From: Methylobacterium sp. Leaf104
GTDB taxonomy: Bacteria > Pseudomonadota > Alphaproteobacteria > Rhizobiales > Beijerinckiaceae
NCBI RefSeq assembly: GCF_001422885.1
Contig: NZ_LMMZ01000038.1
Location: 1-64,000 of the forward strand
Direction of reading: 5' to 3'
Length of the DNA: 64,000 nt
Shown here: one piece after another, positions 53,407 to 61,537 of the stretch
Position numbering within the stretch: position 1 is the stretch's first letter
Layout of the letters: each line of letters begins with the position of its first letter
Notes under the pieces: generated by a model
Database searches by the model: none
What the model was told of the DNA's origin: nothing
What the model saw: the letters and a program-made list of their open reading frames with translations, nothing else
Made by a program: the position numbers and the translations under genes

Positions 53407-53747
53407 CCATGCGCGTCCTGCCCTGCGTGCCCCTCGCGGCCGCCCTCCTGCTCGCCGCCGCGCCCGCCCTGGCGCAGCAGCGCGGCGCCACCGATACGGC
53501 CTGTGCCCGCGATGTCCTGGTGGCGAATTCGATGCAGCGCCAGGCCATCGACCAGCTCGAACAGGCCGGCAGCGAGGCGGCCGACCAGTGCCGCGTCTGG
53601 CGCAGGCACGTGGAGACCATGCGTCGGGTGGCCAGCGTCTACGGCCGCTGTCTCTCGGGCGCCGAGCGCACGGACCGGCTCAATCAGGTCCAGACCTCCG
53701 AGAAGGAATTCGCCGGGATGATCCGGAGCCAGTGCAAGGGTCTCTGA
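53403..53747 (+). CDS. Secreted four-cysteine helical protein coupled to ptsN
   Basis: This encodes 114 aa. The signal peptide (VLPCVPLAAALLLAAAPALA, cleavage at ALAQ) precedes about 90 residues predicted to be helical by composition. The mature part has four Cys (in DTACARD, ADQCRVW, YGRCLSG and RSQCKGL) spaced about 37, 23 and 32 residues apart. That pattern is suited to a disulfide-pinned helical hairpin. The ATGACC start overlaps the ptsN stop. I recognise no family. A periplasmic partner co-translated with a cytoplasmic phosphotransfer protein is odd, so the link may be only positional. Confidence 0.65.
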   Translation: MTMRVLPCVPLAAALLLAAAPALAQQRGATDTACARDVLVANSMQRQAIDQLEQAGSEAADQCRVWRRHVETMRRVASVYGRCLSGAERTDRLNQVQTSEKEFAGMIRSQCKGL

Positions 53748-53801
53748 GCAAGAGCCTCCGAGCAAGGATCTCCGAGGCGAAGCTCGGCCAGGGCTTCCGG
53801 T

Positions 53802-54611
53802 CTATTCCTGCCCGCGCAGCAGCAGCGGTTCGGCGACCATCTTGATCGGCTTGCCGCGTCCGATGAGGATCGCGGCCCGCGAGCGCTCGGGATCGGTCTC
53901 GAAGCGGGTCCGGACCCAGGCCACGAGGAACTTCAGGTATTCCGAGGCGAGCAGCTTGGCCGATGACGGATGGTGCCACCAGCCGTCGGGGTCGAAGCCT
54001 TCCGCGATCACCGGATGGGGCACGACGCGGTCGCCGCCCATGAGGGCGTGGTCGAGTTCCACCATCGTACGCGGCATGTGGTAGTTCGAGGTGACCACCG
54101 TCACCGTGCTGAAGCGGTGCTGGCGCATCCAGCGCCGGGTCTCGATGGCGTTGCCGATGGTGTTGCGGGCCCGGTAGTCGAGATCGACGCAGCAATCGAT
54201 CCAGTGCCGCTGGTTCGGGTTGAGGCGGGCGATCTCGTCGCGGCTGGTCCGCTCGTTGACGCCGGTGATCAGGAGGCGCCGGCCGTAGCCGTTGGCCAAA
54301 AGGTCGATGGCGTCACCGATGCGCTGGGCGCCACCGGTGAGCGCCACGATCCCGTCGGCCCGGCCCTGGGGTATGCGCTCGTCCCGCTCCAGGCAGGCGA
54401 CGAAGGTCAGGAAGCCGCAGAACAGGGCCAGCGCGCCGGCGGCGGCGAGGCCGAGGGTGGCTCGCGCGGTCGGGCTGAGCCCGGTCCGGGCCGCGGGGTG
54501 GGATCCGGCAGGCACCGGGGAACGCCGCACCGCCGCGGGTACGCACGATGCGGCGTCGGTCCAGGCCCATCCGAAAGCCTCGGAGGGCCTCATGGTGCCG
54601 CTGGCTGACAT
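53802..54611 (-). CDS. YdcF/DUF218-family membrane protein
   Basis: This encodes 269 aa. A long N-terminal cytoplasmic stretch (about 1-45) and one membrane helix (LGLAAAGALALFCGFLTFVA) precede the DUF218 domain (about 80-250). The domain carries DGIVALTGGAQRIGDAIDLL, RLLITGVNERTSRDEIA, NTIGNAIETRRWMR and VTVVTSNYHMPRTMVEL. The family (SanA, YdcF, ElyC) acts in envelope maintenance and vancomycin-type sensitivity. An enzymatic role is suspected but unproven. Start choice: ATG 54611 has GAGG upstream. ATG 54623 follows GGAGGA too closely, and ATG 54593 is also possible. It is convergent with the ptsN genes. Confidence 0.85.
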   Translation of the reverse strand: MSASGTMRPSEAFGWAWTDAASCVPAAVRRSPVPAGSHPAARTGLSPTARATLGLAAAGALALFCGFLTFVACLERDERIPQGRADGIVALTGGAQRIGDAIDLLANGYGRRLLITGVNERTSRDEIARLNPNQRHWIDCCVDLDYRARNTIGNAIETRRWMRQHRFSTVTVVTSNYHMPRTMVELDHALMGGDRVVPHPVIAEGFDPDGWWHHPSSAKLLASEYLKFLVAWVRTRFETDPERSRAAILIGRGKPIKMVAEPLLLRGQE

Positions 54612-54751
54612 CCGCCTCGTCATTCCTCCAGAGAGTAGCCCCGATTGGGGCGTTCACGAGGCAAGCATCTCCGCCCGGAAAGGTTCACGAAGGGTTAACG
54701 GGATCGGCGGATGGCGTGACAGGGTAGGCGACCCTGTCGCGCGCCGTTCCG

Positions 54752-55768
54752 TCAGGCCAGGAAGCGCCGCACGGTGAGGCGCGAGACGATGCCGGTGACC
54801 ACGGAGGCGATGACGCCGATGAGGAGCACGGCGGCGTAGCCGCGCCAGCCGATGTGGAAGGTGCCGAACAGGGCCTCGATCTCCTCGCCGGCCGGGCCCG
54901 AGCGCCAGTTGCGCGCCACCAGCCCGGCCAGAGCGAAGGCCGCGATCGCCGCGCCCGAGCCGAGGATGCCGCCGCGCAGGCCGAGGCCGAAGAAGCGGCG
55001 CTGGAAGGCGCGGGCGATGAAATCGTCGTTGGCGCCGACGAAGTGCAGCACCTCCACCACCTCGCGGTTGCCCGCCATGGCGCCGCGGGTCGCGAAGACC
55101 ACGGCGAGACCCGTCGCCACCAGCACCAGCAGGACGATGCCGATGCCGACGCCCACGAAGGTGTTGGCCGCCGTGGAGAGCCGGCGCAGCCAGAGGGCGT
55201 GATCGTCCAGGCTCGCCACCCCGGGCAGGGCTTCGGCGAGGGAACCCCGCAGGGGCTTCAGGTCGGGCGCCGTCTCGGCGAGCTTCAGGGTCACGAGGCG
55301 CGGCACCGGCAGGTCCGAGAGGTCGAGGCCGCTGCCGAGCCAGGGCTCGAGCAGGCGCTCGGCCTCCGCCTTCGAGAACACCCGCACGGCGGCGATGCCG
55401 GGCGTGGCCTTGGCCAGCCCCTCGGCGCGGGCGACGTCGGCGTCGATGTCGCGGCCGGGGCTCGGACGCACCTGAATCGTCACCTCCTGGGCCACCGTGT
55501 CCTGCCACTGGGCGGCGCTGGAAGCCACGATCTCGGCCGCCCCGGCGCAGAGGGCGGCCAGGAAGGTCAGGATGGCGATGACGGCGGCCAGCGCCCGGCT
55601 CGCCGCCGAATCGGTCGGCACCAGGGGCGCGTTGCGGCGCAGGGTCGGGGGCAGGGGGGCGCCGCGCGAGTCCGGCGGGGCCGGAGGCTTCACCGGCGGC
55701 CGGTCGTCGGTGCGGGTCGGCGCCCGGTGCGTCGGCGCGGCGGAGGGCGTGCCGGTCTCGTCCATCAT
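54752..55768 (-). CDS. ftsX: Cell division protein FtsX
   Basis: This encodes 338 aa. After a Pro/Arg-rich cytoplasmic N-terminus (about 1-55) come helix 1 (LAAVIAILTFLAALCAGAAE) and the periplasmic ECD (about 85-215). Three further helices in an FtsX/MacB-like domain follow (TGLAVVFATRGAMAGNREVVEVLHF, split here into recognisable pieces, then FGLGLRGGILGSG and VLLIGVIASVVTGIV). FtsEX couples ATP hydrolysis to peptidoglycan hydrolase activation at the septum. The ATG overlaps the ftsE stop (ATGA). The domain lengths are normal. Confidence 0.92.
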   Translation of the reverse strand: MMDETGTPSAAPTHRAPTRTDDRPPVKPPAPPDSRGAPLPPTLRRNAPLVPTDSAASRALAAVIAILTFLAALCAGAAEIVASSAAQWQDTVAQEVTIQVRPSPGRDIDADVARAEGLAKATPGIAAVRVFSKAEAERLLEPWLGSGLDLSDLPVPRLVTLKLAETAPDLKPLRGSLAEALPGVASLDDHALWLRRLSTAANTFVGVGIGIVLLVLVATGLAVVFATRGAMAGNREVVEVLHFVGANDDFIARAFQRRFFGLGLRGGILGSGAAIAAFALAGLVARNWRSGPAGEEIEALFGTFHIGWRGYAAVLLIGVIASVVTGIVSRLTVRRFLA

Positions 55769-56475
55769 GCCTCGACCGTCAGGCGGCCGTCGCCGAGGAC
55801 GAAGCGCCGGGCATCGACGAGGTCCATCAGGGCGAAGTCGTGGGTCGCGATCAGCACGGAGGTCCCCAGCCGGTTGAGCTCGATGAACAGGCGGAGCAGG
55901 CGCCGGCCGAGGCCGGGATCGACGTTGCCGGTGGGCTCGTCGGCTAGCAGCAGTTCCGGCCGGGCGATGAGCGCGCGGGCGATGGCGGCGCGCTGCTTCT
56001 CGCCGCCCGAGAGCAGGGGCGGCAGCACGTGCATGCGCTCCCCGAGGCCGACCCAGCGCAGGAGTTCGACGACCTCGGCCCGGTAGCTCGTCTCCGACCG
56101 GCCCTGGACGCGCAGGGGCAGCGCCACGTTTTCGTAGGTCGTGAGGTGGTCGAGCAGCCGAAAATCCTGGAAGACCACGCCCATGCGCCGGCGCAGGCCG
56201 GTCAGCGCTTCGCTGGAAATGTCGCTGACCTCCTCGCCGAAGACCGAGACGAGGCCGCGCGTGGGGCGCACGGACAGGAGGATCAGGCGCAGCAGGGTGG
56301 TCTTGCCCGCGCCGGACGGCCCCGTGAGGAACTGGAACGAGCGCGGCGCGATCTGGAAGCTGACGTCGCTCAGCACTTCCGGACCGAGACCGTAGCGCAT
56401 GCCGACGCTCTCGAACTGGACCACCGGCTCTTCGGCTCCGGAGAGGAGCGACTGCGTGTTCACCCGATCCGCCAC
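55765..56475 (-). CDS. ftsE: Cell division ATP-binding protein FtsE
   Basis: This encodes 236 aa. It is an ABC ATPase with Walker A GPSGAGKTT, Q-loop VFQDFRLLDH, signature LSGGEKQR, Walker B LLLADEPTGNVDP and switch His in IATHD. DFRLLDHLT and NVDPGLG are characteristic of FtsE. It drives FtsX. The pair is divergent from the zinc-ribbon gene and hpt, a common alphaproteobacterial arrangement. The N-terminal 18 residues before FESVGMRYG are slightly longer than usual. Confidence 0.94.
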   Translation of the reverse strand: MADRVNTQSLLSGAEEPVVQFESVGMRYGLGPEVLSDVSFQIAPRSFQFLTGPSGAGKTTLLRLILLSVRPTRGLVSVFGEEVSDISSEALTGLRRRMGVVFQDFRLLDHLTTYENVALPLRVQGRSETSYRAEVVELLRWVGLGERMHVLPPLLSGGEKQRAAIARALIARPELLLADEPTGNVDPGLGRRLLRLFIELNRLGTSVLIATHDFALMDLVDARRFVLGDGRLTVEA

Positions 56476-56645
56476 GATCCCCCCAACGTCCTGGCCCCCA
56501 ACGCCCTGCCCTCCGAAGAGGGCTCCGCACGACTCAGCGAACAGGCGCCCGCTTCACGGACGATTAACCGTGTTGACCGAGAACCGTTTGAGTCTTTTTG
56601 CCCCCTTCGGCAACCGTCCATCGAGATCCGAGGCCCACGGACGCC

Positions 56646-57449
56646 ATGCTGATCGTCTGCCCGTCCTGTGCCAGCGAATACGAGATCGCCGTCGACCGCG
56701 TCGGCGCGGACGGGCGCTCGGTGCGCTGCGCGGCCTGTCGCGAGACCTGGTTCATCTCCCCCGACGACGTCTCCGCGGCCCTTGAGGCCGAGATGACCGC
56801 CGCCATGATGGCCGCCTCCGAGCTTGGACCGGACGCGGCGCAGAGCCGCGCCTCGGCCCAGGCCGACCTCGATGCCTGGGAATCGGCCATGGCCGCCGAG
56901 CCGGAGCCCGCTGCGGCGCCGTCGGAGGCTTCGCGCCCGCGGACCAGGACGAAGCCCGCGAAGACCAGGCGCCAAGGCTTTCTCGTGTCCTCGCCCGGCG
57001 CCGTCCTCGGGCTCGCCGTGGTGGCGGGGCTCGGTCTCGCCGGTCTCGGACGCGCCACGGTGGTGCGGGCGATGCCCCAGAGCGCCGGGCTCTACGAACG
57101 CGTCGGGCTCCCGGTGAACCTGCGCGGCGTCGAGTTTCGCGACGTCGTGGCGTTCCAGAGCCCAGGCGAGGGGGGGCAGGGCCAGCTCGTGGTCGAGGGC
57201 GACCTCGTCGGCGTCGCCGAGGTCGCGGTGTCACCGATCGAGGTGGAGGTGCGGGACGGGCACGACCAGCCGCTCTATCGCTGGCGCATCGCCCCTCCGC
57301 GCACGACCCTCGAGAAGGGCGAGCGCGCGCGCTTCCGGGCGAGCCTGTCGGCGCCGCCGGCGCAGGGCCGCTCCGTGCGCGTGCACTTTGCCGCCGCGGA
57401 GGCGAACGAGTCCGGCTCGAAGGCCGATGCCAGCGCGCCGGCCCCGTGA
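56646..57449 (+). CDS. Membrane protein with MJ0042-type zinc ribbon and DUF3426-like domain
   Basis: This encodes 267 aa. An N-terminal zinc ribbon with four Cys (C5, C8, C28, C31; CPSCASEYEI and RCAACRETW) is followed by a Pro/Ala-rich linker and one membrane helix (about 118-138). A C-terminal beta-rich domain (about 155-255; FQSPGEGGQGQLVVEGDLVG, LYRWRIAPPRTTLEKGE) resembles DUF3426. The layout MJ0042 finger plus DUF3426 beside ftsE and hpt is widely conserved in alphaproteobacteria, but the role is not established. A cytoplasmic zinc ribbon joined to a periplasmic domain suggests a signal or a division-related link. Confidence 0.85.
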   Translation: MLIVCPSCASEYEIAVDRVGADGRSVRCAACRETWFISPDDVSAALEAEMTAAMMAASELGPDAAQSRASAQADLDAWESAMAAEPEPAAAPSEASRPRTRTKPAKTRRQGFLVSSPGAVLGLAVVAGLGLAGLGRATVVRAMPQSAGLYERVGLPVNLRGVEFRDVVAFQSPGEGGQGQLVVEGDLVGVAEVAVSPIEVEVRDGHDQPLYRWRIAPPRTTLEKGERARFRASLSAPPAQGRSVRVHFAAAEANESGSKADASAPAP

Positions 57450-57461
57450 TATGGAACGCGG

Positions 57462-58031
57462 ATGACCAGCACTTCCCGACGCGTCCGCGTCCTCTTCGAC
57501 GAAACCGCCATCGCCCGGCGCACCGAGGAACTCGCGGCGGCCATCGCCGCTGCCAATCCCGAGAACCTCCTCGTGGTGGCGGTTCTCAAGGGCAGCTTCA
57601 TGTTCGCCGCCGACCTCCTGCGCGCCCTGCACCGGGTCGGGCTGGAGCCGCAGGCCGAGTTCGTCCACCTGTCGAGCTACCGCACCGCCACGGTCTCCTC
57701 GGGACAGGTCGAGATCCTGCGCGACGTGGAGAGCGAGGTGCGCGGGCGCGACGTGCTCCTCGTGGACGACATCCTTGAATCGGGCCGCACCATCGTGTTC
57801 GCCAAGGACCTGCTGATGGCACGGGGCGCCAAGCGGGTGCTCACCGCCGTGCTCCTGGAGAAGCCCGGCAAGCGCGCCGTGACCATCGACGCAGATTTCG
57901 TCGGCTTCACCTGCCCGGACGTGTTCGTGGTCGGCTACGGCATGGATGTCGCCCATGCCTACCGCCAGCTCCCCTTCGTCGGCCTCGTCGATTACGAGAG
58001 CCGCGAGCCGGACCTGTTCGGCGGCACCTGA
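57462..58031 (+). CDS. hpt: Hypoxanthine phosphoribosyltransferase
   Basis: This encodes 189 aa. It makes IMP (and GMP) from hypoxanthine (and guanine) with PRPP, for purine salvage. The PRPP loop VLLVDDILESGRT (about 103-115), the flexible-loop Tyr in SSYRTAT and the C-terminal VGYGMDVAHAYRQLPFVG are all as expected. It lies 12 bases after the zinc-ribbon gene and probably shares its transcript. The N-terminus is well matched (RVLFDETAIARRTEEL). Confidence 0.94.
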   Translation: MTSTSRRVRVLFDETAIARRTEELAAAIAAANPENLLVVAVLKGSFMFAADLLRALHRVGLEPQAEFVHLSSYRTATVSSGQVEILRDVESEVRGRDVLLVDDILESGRTIVFAKDLLMARGAKRVLTAVLLEKPGKRAVTIDADFVGFTCPDVFVVGYGMDVAHAYRQLPFVGLVDYESREPDLFGGT

Positions 58032-58190
58032 GGTCCACGGTTCCGCCCTGCGCAGAAATTCACCTTGCGCACGAGAGATTATGAAACGATTCGGCCCTTA
58101 AGGGGCTTGCTGTGTCCGACGATCCCTTGACAGGGCGCGCCGGCGCTTGCGTCACTGAGCGCCCGGATACGAGAGAGACACAGACGCACG

Positions 58191-58556
58191 ATGGCCCGCA
58201 TCCTCCTGGTGGATGACGAAGAGACGGTGCGAGGCTTCCTCAAGCGGGGCCTCGAGATCGATGGCCATGCCGTGGTCACGGCCAGCGACGGCAGCGACGG
58301 GCTCGACCGGCTGACCGAGGCGGACGGCGCGTTCGATCTCATGCTCACCGACATCCGCATGCCGCTGATGGACGGCATCGCCCTGGCGCTCGCGGCCAAG
58401 CGCGACTTTCCCAACCTCACCATCCTGCTGATGACGGGCTTCGCCGACCAGCGCGAACGCGCCCGCGGCCTCGATGCCATCGTGACCGACGTGCTGACGA
58501 AGCCGTTCTCGCTGGCCGACCTGCGCTCCACGGTGAACCGGGCGCTCGCCGCCTGA
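58191..58556 (+). CDS. cpdR: CpdR-like single-domain response regulator
   Basis: This encodes 121 aa. A stand-alone receiver domain has the acidic pair in LLVDDEETVR (D8, D9), phosphoacceptor D54 in TDIRMPLMDG, Thr in LLMTGFAD and Lys in LTKPFSL. Its length matches CpdR (118-121 aa) and it sits beside hpt, as in other Rhizobiales. CpdR, when dephosphorylated, targets ClpXP and drives cell-cycle proteolysis (for example CtrA removal). Its phosphate normally comes from the CckA-ChpT relay. The assignment rests on size, identity pattern and context. Confidence 0.85.
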   Translation: MARILLVDDEETVRGFLKRGLEIDGHAVVTASDGSDGLDRLTEADGAFDLMLTDIRMPLMDGIALALAAKRDFPNLTILLMTGFADQRERARGLDAIVTDVLTKPFSLADLRSTVNRALAA

Positions 58557-58596
58557 GACGCGCCGGATCCGCCGCCACGCCCTCGGAGTCCCGTGC

Positions 58597-59646
58597 ATGA
58601 CCGTCCACCCTGATCGTTCCCTGCCCGACGTCCTCTCGGCCATCGGCGCCACGCCGCTGATCCGCCTGGCGCGCGCCTCGCAGGAGACCGGCTGCACCAT
58701 CCTGGGCAAGGCGGAGTTCCTGAATCCCGGCCTCTCCGTGAAGGACAGGGCGGCGCTCTCCATCGTGCGCGACGCCGAGGCCCGCGGTGCGATCCGGCCC
58801 GGCGGCACCATCGTGGAGGGCACGGCCGGAAACACCGGGATCGGCCTCGCGCTCGTCGCCTCGGTGCGCGGCTACCGCACGGTCATCGTGATTCCCGAGA
58901 CGCAGTCGGCCGAGAAGAAGGAGACCCTGCGCCTGGCCGGCGCCCGCCTGGTCGAGGTGCCGGCGGTGCCGTTCGCCAATCCCAACAACTACGTCCATGC
59001 CGCCCGCCGGCTGGCCGAGCGCCTCGGCGAGACCGAGCCGGCCGGCGCCTTCTTCGCCGACCAGTTCGACAACGTCGCCAATCGGCAGGCGCACGTGGAG
59101 ACGACGGGCCCGGAGATCCTGGCGGCGACCGGCGGCGCGGTCGACGGCTTCATCTGCGCGGCCGGGACCGGCGGGACCCTCGCCGGCACCGCCGCGGCCC
59201 TGCGCGCCGCGCGGCCCGGCGTGCGGATCGGCCTCGCCGACCCGGACGGCTCGGCGCTGCACGCCCACTACATCACCGGCACCCTGAAGGCCGAGGGCTC
59301 CTCGATCACGGAAGGCATCGGTCAGGGCCGGATCACCCGCAACCTCGCGGGCTTCACGCCGGACGTCTCCTTCCGGATTCCGGACAGCGAGGCCCTCGAC
59401 ATCGTCTTCCGGCTCATGCGCGAGGAGGGCCTCAGCCTCGGCGGCTCGTCCGGCATCAATGTCGCCGGTGCGATCCGGCTCGCCCGCGAGCTCGGGCCGG
59501 GGCACACCATCGTGACCATCCTGTGCGACGGCGCCGCCCGCTACGCTTCCAAGCTGTTCAATCCCGCCTTCCTGGCTGAACGAGGCCTGCCGGTGCCGGC
59601 CTGGCTCGGTGTCGCGTCCGAGTCCCTGCCGGATTGGCGGGCCTGA
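58597..59646 (+). CDS. cysK: Cysteine synthase-family PLP enzyme
   Basis: This encodes 349 aa. Fold-type II PLP enzyme motifs are complete: the PLP lysine K49 in NPGLSVKDRAA, the substrate loop EGTAGNTGIGLAL, GTGGTLAG for the phosphate, and EGLSLGGSSGINVAG near the C-terminus. The reaction is O-acetylserine plus sulfide to cysteine. TAGNTG in place of TSGNTG is a variation seen in alphaproteobacterial cysteine synthases. Several PLP family members (cystathionine beta-synthase-like) share these motifs, so the exact donor is not proven. It stands alone between cpdR and the DUF3309 gene. Confidence 0.87.
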   Translation: MTVHPDRSLPDVLSAIGATPLIRLARASQETGCTILGKAEFLNPGLSVKDRAALSIVRDAEARGAIRPGGTIVEGTAGNTGIGLALVASVRGYRTVIVIPETQSAEKKETLRLAGARLVEVPAVPFANPNNYVHAARRLAERLGETEPAGAFFADQFDNVANRQAHVETTGPEILAATGGAVDGFICAAGTGGTLAGTAAALRAARPGVRIGLADPDGSALHAHYITGTLKAEGSSITEGIGQGRITRNLAGFTPDVSFRIPDSEALDIVFRLMREEGLSLGGSSGINVAGAIRLARELGPGHTIVTILCDGAARYASKLFNPAFLAERGLPVPAWLGVASESLPDWRA

Positions 59647-59776
59647 GCGCGGGACGGTAAAAATCCCTGCGTTTCCGGGATTATGCCGCATGGACCGTTG
59701 AACGGAATCGTCACGGCGACGTTTGTACGGTCAAGCTCAAGCAATTTCGGTTGGGCGCGTGACGGAGTTCCCACCC

Positions 59777-59932
59777 ATGACCCTGACCACCATTCTCCTC
59801 ATCATCCTGATCCTGATCGTCCTCGGCGGCGGCAACTTCCTCGGCGGCGGCGCCTATCGCGGTCCGAGCTTCGGCCTCGGCGGTCTGCTCGTCATCATTC
59901 TGATCGTGCTCCTCGTCACCGGGCGGATCTGA
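59777..59932 (+). CDS. DUF3309-family small membrane protein
   Basis: This encodes 51 aa. Two hydrophobic helices (LTTILLIILILIVLGGGNF and a C-terminal LGGLLVIILIVLLVTGRI) are joined by a Gly/Tyr-rich turn (GGAYRGPSFGLGG). This is the signature of DUF3309, a widespread short protein of unknown function in alpha- and beta-proteobacteria. It is close to the convergent pseudoprotease gene (9 bases between stops). Confidence 0.82.
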   Translation: MTLTTILLIILILIVLGGGNFLGGGAYRGPSFGLGGLLVIILIVLLVTGRI

Positions 59933-59941
59933 CGGTTTCGC

Positions 59942-61396
59942 TCACGGCTGGCACGTGATGGCCACCACCGCGCCCGCCTGTGTCGCGGCGGCTGCGCCGG
60001 ACGTGCCGGCCCCTTGCGTGCCGGCGTCTCTCGGTTGCGCTGTCCGCAGACCCGCCGCCCCGAGGAAGCTCGCAAGGGTCGCGGCCGGCACCAGGCCGTA
60101 GCGCGCCGGCGGCAGGACCCCCGCCACCAGGCGGGGCCGTCCCGGGACCATCGCGACGAGGCCGGCGAGCGCGCCCGAGCGGTCGAGGACCGGAGCGCCC
60201 CCCGCGCCGGGCTGAAGCGGCGCCGTGATGCGGGCGCTCCCCGCACTATCCCCCAGGATCACCTGGCCCGGTGCCACGGCGACGCCGCCCTCCGCATCGA
60301 TGGTGAGGGCCGTCACCGGTTCGCCTTCGGCCGGGGTGCTCCCGCGAATGGCCGGCGTGATCGCGCTGCGGCCCGCGAGGGGGCCGGTTTCCAGGATCAG
60401 CAGGTCCGCCGTGGCGCCGACGGCGATCCGCGCCGGCTGGCCCGCGACCAGCGGGACCCGGCAGCCTGACAGGGCTGCCGCGCTCGCCAGGACGCGTCCC
60501 GGCGCCACGAGGAGGCCGGTCGCGGCCGGGGCCGTACGGCTGCCGGGCACGGGCGGCGGTGCGGGGGCGGGAACGGCGGTCGCGACCGGGGGCGCCGCTG
60601 CGGCGGCGGCCGGGGCGGCCTCGGGGAAGGGCACGAAGCTGTTGGCGATGGCGATGGCGAGGCGGTCGACCTCGCCGGCCAGGGCCTTGTCGTAGCCGAG
60701 GGTGAGCCCGCGCAGGCCCGCTTCGCCGGCGGCGTAGCGGATATAGGATCTGCCCGTCCCGGTCTCGGCGGTCACCACGAGGAAGTCGGGCCGCAGGAGC
60801 TTGTAGGTCACCCGCCGGTCGGGGCTCGGCGCGGTGACGCGCGCGAAGACCGCCTCGAGCCCGGTCTCGCCGGCCGCGTAGGATTTCGTCTCCAGGGTGA
60901 TTCGCCCGTCGGCGCTCTGCCAGCGGGTGCCGCCGGGCAGCGGCGAGCGCTTCGGCAGAATCCGCTCCGGCACGCCGAGCACCACGCCGCTGGCCGGGTC
61001 CGGCTTGACCGTGAAGCGCGCGGCCGCACGCGCCGCGGCGCCGTCCTTCAGGAGGGCGGCCCGGCCGGCCGCATCCGGCAGCCCGGTCCCGCCGCTCCGC
61101 TTGGCATAGGCCTGGAGCGCCTCGTAGCTGCGCCGTCCGAAGGCGCCGTTGATCACGCTGTTGTAGTCGCCGGTCCAGACCAGGGCATCCTGCAGGCCCT
61201 TGCGCTCGGTCTCCGGCAGGGCCTCGAACGCGACCCGCGCCGCCTCGAAGGCCGGATCGGGCGCGGCGGGCTTCGGCCGCGTGGGTGCCGGGGCGGTGGG
61301 CCGCGGTGCGGGTGGCGTCTGGGCGACCGCCGTGCCCGCCATCATCCCCAGCAGCAATCCGGTTACGCCCCGGATGGTCCGATCCCGTCGCGTCAT
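59942..61396 (-). CDS. Periplasmic protein with peptidoglycan-binding-like domain and inactive trypsin-fold domain
   Basis: This encodes 484 aa. A signal peptide (cleavage near AVAQ, residue 26) and a Pro-rich linker precede a PG_binding_1-like module (about 55-116; VWTGDYNSVINGAFGRRSYEAL). A large middle beta-rich region (about 125-260) and a second Pro/Ala linker follow. The C-terminal trypsin-like domain (about 290-470) has VAPGRVLASAAALSGC where VLTNxHVV is expected, so the catalytic His is Ala. D331 (ADLLILE) remains. PGAGGAPVLD replaces GNSGGPV, so the catalytic Ser is Gly. It therefore looks like a pseudoprotease anchored at the peptidoglycan. RBS unclear. Confidence 0.8.
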   Translation of the reverse strand: MTRRDRTIRGVTGLLLGMMAGTAVAQTPPAPRPTAPAPTRPKPAAPDPAFEAARVAFEALPETERKGLQDALVWTGDYNSVINGAFGRRSYEALQAYAKRSGGTGLPDAAGRAALLKDGAAARAAARFTVKPDPASGVVLGVPERILPKRSPLPGGTRWQSADGRITLETKSYAAGETGLEAVFARVTAPSPDRRVTYKLLRPDFLVVTAETGTGRSYIRYAAGEAGLRGLTLGYDKALAGEVDRLAIAIANSFVPFPEAAPAAAAAAPPVATAVPAPAPPPVPGSRTAPAATGLLVAPGRVLASAAALSGCRVPLVAGQPARIAVGATADLLILETGPLAGRSAITPAIRGSTPAEGEPVTALTIDAEGGVAVAPGQVILGDSAGSARITAPLQPGAGGAPVLDRSGALAGLVAMVPGRPRLVAGVLPPARYGLVPAATLASFLGAAGLRTAQPRDAGTQGAGTSGAAAATQAGAVVAITCQP

Positions 61397-61537
61397 GGCC
61401 GAGTCGCGTCTCCCTCGCGAGAACCGATCCGGTGTGGCAGAGCCCGCGACCGAATTCCAGGCCGTTGCGGCGGATGCGCGAAGTGCTACGGTCCCGCCCG
61501 GCGCCCGGCACCGGCGCCCGGACGACGGGGTTGAAGC

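Noticed and set aside
58032..58190. A regulatory RNA between hpt and the CpdR-like gene
   Set aside because: The sequence is slightly A/T-richer but lacks a terminator or clear stem, so there is nothing to support it.
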